Source: Mytilus californianus (Eukaryota > Mollusca > Bivalvia > Mytilida > Mytilidae). Taken from it: DNA of 64,000 nucleotides. Below are positions 35,449 through 47,400 of this stretch, piece by piece. The stretch is from contig NW_026262734.1 in NCBI RefSeq assembly GCF_021869535.1, forward strand, positions 81,592,339-81,656,338, written 5' to 3'. The translations under genes and the position numbers were made by a program. The notes beneath the pieces were generated by a model, which made no database searches, was not told the DNA's origin, and was given only the letters and a program-made list of their open reading frames with translations. Each line of letters begins with the position of its first letter. Within the stretch, counting starts at the first letter, position 1.

Positions 35449-38400
35449 CTGCAAAATTAGGTTGTTTTGTTAACAATTAACTAGTAAACATGTTCCAATT
35501 GATTATTACAGTTTGATCTTTTGTTGTGCTGTTACACCACTGTCCAGTGTTAGTGGGGGAGTTGAGCACTCACAAACATGTTTAACCCCGTCTTTGTGTA
35601 TTTTTATAATTAAGTAGTTGTCGTTGGTTGTTGGCTATAACATTAGCTTTGTCAAAGATTTAGGCGTTGTTTTTTTCGTTTGAATTGTACAACCTATATA
35701 TAGCCTTTTATAGCTGACTATATGTTATGGGTTTTATTCATTGTTTAAGGTTGTACGGTGACACTCATATCACGTTTCTGTAATTTTATATATTCTTATT
35801 TATATTTGTTTACTGTTCAAACAGAATACACAATACAACTTTGAATTCATTTCATATCCCTTCTTTTTCCTATAGACAATACGAGACGTTTGTATTATTC
35901 AATGTAAACTGCTTAGAAAATTTGTGAGTTAAGGATTTCAATATTTTATTGAAAAAGAGGTAGACGATACAAAGGGGACTGTCGAAACACTTGAGCATAA
36001 GAAAACAGACAATATCATAGCAAAAGAGAAAAAAAAAGACGGACTGACAAACAACAGTCTACAGAACAGTTCACAGAAAAATGATCACCAGGAATAAGGC
36101 AAAAATGGAGGTGATCTCAGTTTCTTAAAAAAATATCTGTTCGATGTATAGCAATGCATTCAGATGTGAAAGGAATATCTGTAGACTGAACATTAGTTAA
36201 AAACCAGAGAGCTACTGAACATGCTGAACCACTAAATTTAATGCAAGCAAGGAATTCAATAATGCTTGATTTAATACAAGGGAATATTTTTTGTCTGAAT
36301 ATTTTTGTAAAATCATAGAACTTTTATTATGCAGAAATTTCAAATAACGCACATACAATAAACTTAATTCAAATCAATTTTCAAATTTTCTTTTACTTTG
36401 TGATTGTTAGTCATTGTAAATTTCTTTTGTCTCTTCTGTCAAGAAATTTAGACCCAATACATCATAGCGAGTCATAGCCCATACCTTATTTTTGTAAACA
36501 TGGAATAATTGTAGTCTTGCTATCTTTTAACAATACTTATAACATATCTTAATTTCAATTTTACCATCGTTTTGTTCTTCTTCGTGTATCTTTGTGACAC
36601 TTTCTTCTGAAGAAATAGCTGTAGCAATATTTGAATGGGTTGTCACTAAAAATATAAGAAAATAGAATAACATGAGTTTTCTATCGTTTTGAATAATATC
36701 AATAGAAAAACAAAAGTTAAATTCTACAATGTTTTATTCTCAGTATACATTATATGTATGAAAAAAGAAAACATGCACATTGGAGAATGATACATCAATT
36801 TTATTTTACATATTGTTATTCGATTCTCTTACTCGATGGTTTAAATACATTTATACAAAACTACGTGAATAAGAATAAGGTATCTATATATCAAGTTACA
36901 CATGGAAGGTAGTTTTTCTCGACACATTCCATCTCCCCGACTCATAGGTATTCAGGAAAAACAACATAAACATTAAAGACTGAGCTACACAAATCTAAAA
37001 AACAAAAAAAACAGGGGATGATCACATGTGCTCTCGAATGATAAGCATATCCAGCTCCACACGTGGCGCCCGACGTGTTGCTCACGAAATAAAACTCGAT
37101 GATAATTCAGTAGGTCAAATTCGAAGAAATGAGGACGGGATTATGGTAACGGCAAATGGAACATATCCATCGTCATCTATGAAACAGATATTCCAAAACG
37201 GCAACCCAAATCGTGATCGAGTTCGTAAAATGTTTCGAAGGAATGATAACGACCACTTGGAACTCATGATGTGAGGCATACATTACTGCATATTTTGTAT
37301 CCTTTATTTCAAGTTCGATTGGAAAGATGTGTTCAACATAGTTACCTTACTTTGAATTATTCAGTGGGACATTATCCGTATCGCGGAATGTGAAGTTAAA
37401 GGATAATGCTAGCGTCTTTTCGTTCTTCCCTAGAAGCTCCTGTATGAAGTTTTATCGAGTATTATGTAGACCAAACGCACATCTTGAGTACAAATTTAAA
37501 AGACAGTATCTTTAAAATTTCGAAAAATTTTAAGGTTCACAGCATTTGCCAGATTAGTATTTTTTTCCTTTTCATATCAGATCAGATGAAGCTATTAAAA
37601 TTCTTACACCTAGAACGAGAGCATTGTATTGATTCTTATGATATGACTGTAAAAATTCTCTTTTCTCATTGGCTAAAAACAAGGAGAATATCTTTGATAA
37701 AACATTATATTCACCGCGGTAAAATCACGGGAGGTAACTATAAGATTGGAACAGCTAACGTGTACCTTTAAATACTTTTGTTCCTATACAACGTCAAAAA
37801 CGTAGACTTATTACGTCATGCACACTCTCGTTTTTCTTCTTCTTTATTTCGATGTTATTTTTTTTAATAAATCTCATTGAACATTAAAACTTATAAAAGA
37901 TTAGCAACTGGTAAGGCAGATAATATATTTAGTATAAAAGGAGCAGTTAGATATCTTGAGCAAATGCTAGAAATTTGAGATGGATAAAAAATTAGTATAA
38001 TAAAACAGTTGTTGACTTTTGATTTCAGTTGATACAATGATTTATCAACCCCGTTTGCCTCTGTGAATATCATATTTCTGGGGTTGATAGCTCAGTGTAT
38101 CAACCTCATCAGAGGTCAATAATTGTATAATACACGTTATTACACTTATGCAAACGTACGATGCGTTTTTTCTAGCACGAAGAGCAACGATCAAAATTTT
38201 CTTTTTACTTCTGATTAGCATGATTACTGGCAATTTTGGCATGCAATATAAGACAATTTAAACATGAATATTAAAGTTGAAGTATGACATTCTTTATATC
38301 TAACAATCAATATTACCGGTCATTGCTACAAATCGATAATATTTGCTGCGAACGAGAATTACTCGTGCTAATATATAAACAAGAATCAAATCCAGGTTTT

Positions 38401-41400
38401 TGGAATTGAATTTCTTGAAAATGCTATAGCAAAAAGTAAAACAACAAAAATACCGAACTCCAAGGAAAATTCAAAAACATTTGGCAAAATCAAAAGCTCA
38501 AACACATCAAACGAATGGAAAACAACTGTCATATTCCTGACTTGGTACAGGCACTTTCTTATGTAGAAATTTGGTGGATTAAACCTGGTTTTATAGCTAG
38601 CCAAACCACTCACTTGTATGACAGTTGCATAAAATTCCATTATATTAAAAGGATCAATATGTTCTATTCCTGAAGACCGTAAAGTAATTATATTCTCCAT
38701 CAGTACCAATCTGATTGCATCCCTGAATTAAGGTTTGATTATATTGATAACATATAGAAATCAAATATTCATACAGCAGGAATTTTTATAATCAAACATC
38801 CTCGTCGTTTTTTTAAGAACTGAGCATTTTTATATAATAGATGTAATTTGTTATTAATGTCCATGCAAAAAAAAAGGTATCATACAATCATCACAGATTA
38901 CTGTTTTTTTCTAAAAAGGAATAAATAAGTAGCGCACTGTTTTTAGATACATAAAAAATTACATACCCATACTTGTGGTCTCTATTTCTACACATCCTTT
39001 GACATTGTCACATCTGTTGACAATATAATAAATATTATAGGTAAGTCAGTGACATACCTAGTGGAGCAGAAATTTCGAACTTATCTGCAGAACTTCCCCA
39101 GTTATGATATTGTTTGTTATATGCTCAGCATATGGATTTATGTCTGCGTGTGTTGTTGTTTTTTTTATAGAAAAGTTCTGTTATTATCATGGTTTAACTT
39201 TCCACTAAATTTGGGGATAAATACGGTGCTGCAGATTGGTAAGAAGCTCCTGTCCCATATGATTTATATTTTACCAAAATTTAATGTTCGAAACGTTCAA
39301 TATTTAAACTATAATTGTCAGAATGAAATAGAAGCAAAAAAAGGTAAAGACAATTAAATATATTGGTTACCTCCCAGAGAAAAGAGATTGTTTTCTCATT
39401 TACATCCATTCGATATTCTCCACAATTATAACCAAAGTTATTTCAAAAACATTTTTTTCGGTGTAAATCCATCCACTAACGATAGTCCGAAAGTTTGTTT
39501 TATTGTATTTGCGAGTGAAAAGCCGATATAACACAATCATTCATTCCATAAAAATAATCTATGCTACTTCTCATCAATTACAAGGCTGAACAGAATAATG
39601 TCCATACTGTAATAAATGATAATTAAAAGAACTGTGTTATCTGAATATTCATACTCGCAATGTCAATGAAGAGAATTTACAAATGTGTAAGTTTTTGCTA
39701 TCGACAAATGAAATTCAATCCTAAGGATGTTCGCTCCTCGGTTTCAAAATAACAAGCCTTTTAAAAGTCTGTTATAAATAAATAGTATTTAATAAACGAA
39801 TTTAAAAAGCAGAGAAAAATAATTGGTTCGTGTCCTTGTTTTTGATAAATGATCAATCGAAATTTTGGCGCAAAAATGTTCTCTAATATATTAAACATTG
39901 GCACCTTTTTCTTTCTTTCAAAAAAATATGAGTAATAACAAGGATTTTAAAACAATTTCAAAAATGGCTTTTAAACTGTATGTAATAAAATTATGACAAG
40001 AAAGTAGGAGTTAGCGGGCAAAATTTGACTGGCACTACATGGATAGGGTAAAACTAGAGGATTCCGAATATCTGACAAAAAGTCAAAAACAATAGTAGCG
40101 AACGTCCTGAAATACACCATTGGAATTGTAATAAATTAAAGTAGTATATCAAAATTACCACTTATATCTTTCATTTATCTCTTAACTTCTTGTCTTTTAA
40201 ATATTCGTTCCTGAAAAGGTAACTCCAGAAAAGCGATACGGACGTATGAAATTTATAAAGTGTTGTTTTCATTTTTTAACAGTGCATAAATTGTCAGCCA
40301 AGAAATTCTAGTAGTATCCTAATCTGAATCTCCTAAAAAATTGGAAATTAACTCTGATGGATTAAAAGGACGTCTATTGGCTACGGCAGTGGGTATATGT
40401 CTCTAGCAAGTGCAGACATCGAGGCAATGTAAAGGCCAACAATTTTGAGTTCGTTATGCAACCGTAGAATAGCTCATTTCACTTGTTCATTCTCAAAAGT
40501 AGTTTCGACCTAAGAATACACCTTCTTTATGTTTAATACTTTCACAGATAAACTGTTCATTGTCTAAGCTCTATTTCGTAAATGGCAATGAACAGAATAA
40601 ATTAATATAGTGTTATTTTCCTTTATATAGAGGGTATCTTCTCTAAAACGACATATCCAAATTCATGTATCGTAAATTATTTTGTCTGAGTATAAAAACA
40701 TACACTTTTGGCATATGCTTCTTCGTAAAAATAATAATTACTTTTCAATACAATTAACCAAATTTTTGATGATGTTAAAGATCATAAGACATGTCCCGAA
40801 ATCCGATGACATCTTGATAGAGACAGTTTGTCATCAGTATAGTCCATTTTCTTGCAAAATTTTAGAAGTTTAATCTACATATTCTGCAAAATTGAAATAA
40901 AACGAAACATTAATATTTAAGAATGAGCCAGTCAGAGTTTTCTTGATTTCGTTATATCCGTCCATCATGGAACAAATTATCTATCATCTTTTGAGGACAA
41001 TATTTGTGTCTATTCATACATAGGCTTCTTTAAATTAGCGCAGTTCATTAAAATCGGTAAATTAATTGTAAGCTGCCACCAACCTTCCATCAACAATAAA
41101 TTCTGCCAAAAAAAAAACAAATACTAAAGAAATAACTACAGCTTGTCACATACGAAATATTAGCTATAGCCTTTTTGTTAAAGATATAATATCCACATGA
41201 TCTGTCTTACCTTTGTAACTCGTTGCACATACATGTAAGTGCACAGTCATTACCAAACAAATTAAAAGCACAGGGTTCACAAGAATTACCCTTTCTCGAC
41301 ATGAATCCGAAGTTGCATTCTGGAAAAGTAAATGTAAAGGAGTAACATTATATATATAACACATAGCTGAGAGGGTGGTAGAGCAGATTGTTACCCCAAG

Positions 41401-44400
41401 AAAACATTGTCAACTGAGGCGAAGTCAAGGTTGACAATGTATTTTCGAGGGGTAACAATCTGCTCTATCACCCTCTCAGATATGTGATATTTAATTTATT
41501 ATACTGAATGTTCTGTTATTACCGTCGATTAAATTTCAAATTCCAAGTAATAAACTATGACGTCTTGTACATAACAACCATCCGTATTTAATAAATCGCA
41601 CACTTGATCAAGCGTCTCCGCTAAGGATAATAGAGTATTTTCCACAGGATAGAGTCGTATTTAATAAAGCACACACTTGATCAAGCGTCTCCGTGAAGGG
41701 TAATAGAGTATTTACCATAGAATAGAGTAAATTAACACCCTCGTATAAGCCAATCAAAATATTGCATTTTTACGTGAAGTATAATAATATGATATAACAG
41801 CAGCTGTTAGAAGTTATGTGATTTAATGTAACATTGACATTGAATTATAATGACATAGTCTTCAATATTTTTCTATTTTTTTATATATTTATTTTTCAAT
41901 TCTATATTTGTACTGTGAATAATTTCAAATATTTCTTTGGTATGTAGTAAATTTCTTGTCTTCCTTTTAACCATACGGCTGTCTACATACTTACTGATAC
42001 ATTCTTCGTTGATTTCTTCATAATCTGAACAGCAATAATATTTTCTGTAAAATAAAACAAAATGTAAAAAAAATTATATTATTCATGCTGAATATATTTT
42101 TTTGTTCTGACGTATAAATTGATTCTTTATACAGAAAGATAAACCCAGACAAAGTTGACCTTAGATGACGTAATAAAGGATTTCGCATACATGTAAATGC
42201 TTATGGGAAATTCGTTATTGAGTTCAAGTTTCAAAAATTATAAGAAAAAAAGTATTTTTTTTATTTTTAAAACAAATATGACAGAATCGCGCAGTGTCCT
42301 TGTATACTAGTGAAAAAAATTACAAAGAACACTGGTGTTAATTGCATGTCGGTTATCATTGTCGAGGTTGTTGAAAAATGCAGATGTTTGTGTCATGAAT
42401 GGTTGTCAAAGCAATTAGCATGGTAAATCTGGAAACCCATATATATTTTTATCATCATTTTGATGAAGATGGATTCGAAGCTTTTGTAATAATTAAAATC
42501 AATCGTTCAGAGAACAATTGAAGGTCTTTCCACATCAATTTTCTAAATTATTGATGAGAAGCTACTTCAAGTTTACTCAAAGTAACTATTGGCGTCCAAG
42601 CATAGGTTTCTTCATACTGATTCAATAAATTTATGTTTTAATATATTTTTGCCTGAAATAAGGGAGATAATTGTCAACTTCCGGTTTTAAAAATGTCACT
42701 TTCGGTCTCAGATGATAGATTTATTCAAACTGATTCAAAAAATATATGGTTTCTATATACTTTTGCCTGTAATAAGGGAGATATTAGGTACTTCCGGTTA
42801 ATTGAAGGTCACGTCAAGTCTCAAATGATAGGTTTATGTATGCGTATTTAAAAAAATATAGTTTCTAGGTACTTTTTCATGAAATAAGTGCAAAAATGGC
42901 AACTTCCAGTTTACTCAGGTTCACTTCCGTTGATATTGTTCAAGGTCATATGTCAACCAACAGTTTGCAAAAGACTCTTTATCATGTACTAACTTGGAGA
43001 GTTAATCAATTAACCTTAAATTAAATCATTTCAGGAACAACAACTCCTATAAGATGTCATTGGATTGTTTCAGACCAAATGTATCATATCTTCATCACAA
43101 TAAGGCAAACATTTTGCACTATTTCTTTTATATGTATCTTGAAAAGTGACAGAGGAGATCATAAAACAAGGAAAAGTCAAAATTTAGAATATGACCTTGA
43201 CCTTTGACCTTGACCTCAATTTCATTTTAGTGAACCAAAGACCCTAAATACATAAACCTCCTACAGAATAAGTACTCGGTTAAGCGGGGTCAGTTTCAAA
43301 GGCACATCAACTGTGCAATATCATATACCAAACATCAAAGCGACATCTTGCGAAACAAAATTTACACGCAAGAAATAAAAGTGGCGGAAGAAAAAAAAAT
43401 ATAATCAGAACAAAACCAATAGGTCTTTCCACAGAAATGTGGAAAGACCTTATAATCAGAAGAAAATCAATATGTCTTTCCACAGAAAAGTGGAAAGACC
43501 TAATTACAATATTTTAATGTTGCTCTGTTTTGTACTTATGAAATTCCCTTTCGCTAAGATGACCTCATAGAAATTTGTCTTTTGTTTACGTCCCTTTTGG
43601 TCATTTAGCTCCCAATTATTTTGGTTTCTTTGGTTTTCGTACAGTAGGGTTTGTGCGTTCCTGATGAATGTAAACCCAGAAAGGAGCTTCAGACGCACCT
43701 ATAGTTTTAAAGAGTTATTTGCATTTCCAATCTCTATAAAAAAAAAGTCAGTGATATATTCAAAGTAATAAAACTCAAGACCTCCCAAATTTGTCAATAA
43801 ATCATTATGTTCAAATTTTGAATTAAACAAATAAAGACTGCTTATTACATCGATCTAAGTAACAAACTAATGGGATTTTAAAAAACTCCGTTTGTTGATA
43901 TCAAGAATATTGATAAAAGACAACGTAACCATGAGTTCCAGAGTAAACCGTAATAAACAATTTCAAACTCGTACTTATTCTAAACTTTATGATTTCTAAC
44001 ATTGTATTAATATTCATTAATATTCGCGACTAACGGTAAGCACCATTCATTATGAAAACTGGGTGAAATACCAATAAGTAAACAATATAATATTTTAATA
44101 GAGTGTGATGTTATGTGATGTTTCAGTCAACTCTATGAGTGCCGACGTGGCAATTAAATCTTTTTGTCGCTATATTATATTTCCTTATATTGCATTAATT
44201 GATAAATCTGAAAATCGTAATCTTGAAATAAAATACTTTAACAGAGGTATTGATTTCACTTACCTATCTAGTATAATTATTTAAAATATTCACAGTCCAA
44301 AACTGTATACCTTCCTATTTTGATAACTTATAACCTCCTTTTATTTCGTTTATATAGAAATGAAACGTCAGTATAGAAAATTATTCAGCATTGAAATGTA

Positions 44401-47400
44401 GATATGATTCCTCTAGCCATGAAAGTGTAGGGCATCTCAATATCGTTCATGACTTAGAGGTTGTACATTTTCTGAAGAGAAACCAGATTATCGCACACAG
44501 TAGACGTTTGAATGTCCCTATTATGTATTGACAACCTAAACTAAAAAAACGTAGAATATAGTTTTATGTAGGCTTTAAGTTAATGTTCAACAAAGAACTG
44601 ATATTAAACTTTGTGATAAAGTATATAAAATCAATCTTTGGTTGTTTTAGAGAGATAGGTTCTTGTGATGGTTGACAGTTTTCGATTTCCTACATTTCAA
44701 CTGCATACAGTCTTATTTAACAGAAAATGTTTTAGTCGTTTAAATGCTCCTTCAAAAAACCTGAGTTCTAATTTATACGTAGCAATGCATATCAAATTTT
44801 TTTTTGAATGAAAAGGTAAATATGTTAGTTATCTTTAGTGGAACTGAAATGATTAAAGCTAATAATTGTTGTCTTGTCTAGGTTCTTGTGATGGTTGACA
44901 GTTTTCGATTCCCTACATTACAACTGCATACAATGTTATTAAACAGAAAAATGTCTTATTCGTTTAAAAGCTCCTTCAAAAAATGTATACGCAGCAACGC
45001 ATATCAATTTTTTTTAGTAATGAAAAGGTAAATATGCTAGTTATATTTAGTGGAACTAAAATGATTAAAGCTAATAGTTTTTGTCTTGACAACATCTATG
45101 TATGTTTATCAACATGCTGTGGGTTTTCCTACGAGTACCGATTTTTATCCGTTCAAGGCAGATTTGTTTCTCACATGTTATGAATCTCAGTTTATGACCA
45201 ATCTCAGTTAAAATCAATTTATATTCCATTATCATGGAACTCTTTAATGACGCTAAACGTGACCTTGATGATATTTTAGCTTTAAATAATCAAGATTCCT
45301 CAAATTATACATCGAATATATTCTGAAAAGACCAAAAATGTCAAAAGAAAATAACATACAGCAACAACTGTCTATGCCGTGATTTTTATTTTCATGTTTC
45401 ACACTAAAAACTCTATACACATATTTATGACAAAAGAATTTTCGTTCCCTATCCCTTTTTTCCTTTTGATGAATGGTGATGTTCATTTTGCCCTTTCTTA
45501 TGGTGTTTATTTTTTCTACTCGTTTGCTATGTCTGTTACTGTTGTAATGTATTACAATTGTCGTAATCTTTGATTGACACATGGATTTCGTTACCACAAA
45601 AAACTTTTACTACATTCTTCCATATATATTACTATTTGGTTTCGATAAATTCATCATGAATACCACGCTTAAAATTTTGTAAGCCAGACGCACGATACTT
45701 CTACAAAGACTCATCAGTGACGCTCGAATAAAAAAAGTAAAACAGGCCAAATAATGAACGAAATTGAGTAGCATAGAGAACCGATAATTCCGAAAGGTTT
45801 CGCCAAATACAGTTAAGGTATCCTATATCTGGGTCTGTAAAACCTCAATATTTCGAAAAATTCACAGTTTTGAAAACTGCTAATTTTTTATTTTGACCTA
45901 ATCAATGAAAATGCATGTCATCACAGAAGTGCTGACTACTCGTGATGTATAACATTCTTATCCTCCAAATTGAACCAAAAGCATTTCTATGTCTATAAAA
46001 CAAAGATACAATGTTATGAATTAATCTGCAGTTCTATAACTACAATGCAGCTCTAAATCTAAACTTGGAATTTGTTAATTTATTTTCCATAGTTTTAACC
46101 ATTCATCCATTCAAGATACGACTAAATGATTTGGATATACAGTTAAAAAAGAGAATCCCTCAGTAACTGTTTTGATAAAATGTGTCCCCTGATCGGACTA
46201 CTAAATTTGATCAACTCATTTGTCCCGCTATCTTGTCTACTGCTTTCCCGATTTGTTAAGTTACTTTTTTAATATATAGTAAATTCCAGAGCATGTAATT
46301 AGATGATGATGATGATGATGATGGATGACTGCTTAATGTCCAGCGGCAAATTAATATGCATATTAAGAACGAGAACATGTTAATGTAATATGAATCCTGC
46401 TTTGAACTAGACCAACATGCTGAGCTGGATTTTTAACGTGCTAGTTCACAAGGAAACAGTCCGCAGGAAGACATGTCAACTTACCCAGACATATTATTCT
46501 GACTGCGAGCTGACCAGTGTTTGCCTTTACTCCTTAATGCCGGGTGCTTGGCGGAGAAGCAGCAAATACCAATTTTAAAGTCTTTGGTTTGACCCGGCCG
46601 GGGTTCGAACCCACGACCGCCCTCACTCGAGGCGAACACGCTACCACGAGACCACCGATACGGTGCATGTAATAAGAAGGTCAGTGTCTGGGTTGATATA
46701 AATAGTATCTCTTTATTTTCTAAAATGCTGTTCAATTTACATTAAATTTGACAATCTTAATTTATTTTTGGAAACTTTGCTTCATTTGAAATTTTTGTTG
46801 TGCTTTCACTGCCAGTTTTCAGTTAATTTTAACCTAGTTTAGGAAAACCAAAATATCTATTTTCGGTGAACTTTTAAAAGGGATTTTTTACTGAATTCTT
46901 TACCAACTGGTTTTTGTTTTAACTTTTATATTAATATACTGCAATATCAAGCCATTTTTTGCGTCTTTGTTATTTATGTTTACGTTAATGAACATGATTT
47001 GTCTGTTAAGTTATACAAAATTAAATCATTTTCACTAGTGACCGGGTTTGTCACTCTTTGATGTTCTAAAATAATGTGTTGTAACAAAGTTTACAATTTC
47101 ATTGATTAAAGTTTCAGATGACAGTTTTTAGATTAATAGTATTTTTAAGTCATCTTTAATCCATTAGAAAATATCAACGGTAACTGTTTTTCATCAGGAA
47201 ATATATAATGCTAAATTTACATTCATGAAATATTTCAGTATGTGCATGATCTGGAGTAGTTTTGAAGTATATTACTGTGTTATTGAGACCCATACTTACA
47301 CAAACGACTTTACTCATAACATTAGGTTAATACTATAAAAAAAATATCGAAATGATTGACACATATTCACTTGTAATTAATTTTTCCGGTTTATAAATTT

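Noticed and set aside
37026..37274. Plus-strand open frame of 82 codons
   Set aside because: It lies wholly within the R1 repeat, also seen at 25055-25640 where the frame is broken.
46602..46664. tRNA gene
   Set aside because: The tRNA-like head is continuous with a SINE body and tail and is flanked by a target duplication. It does not fold as a complete cloverleaf with a clear acceptor stem.
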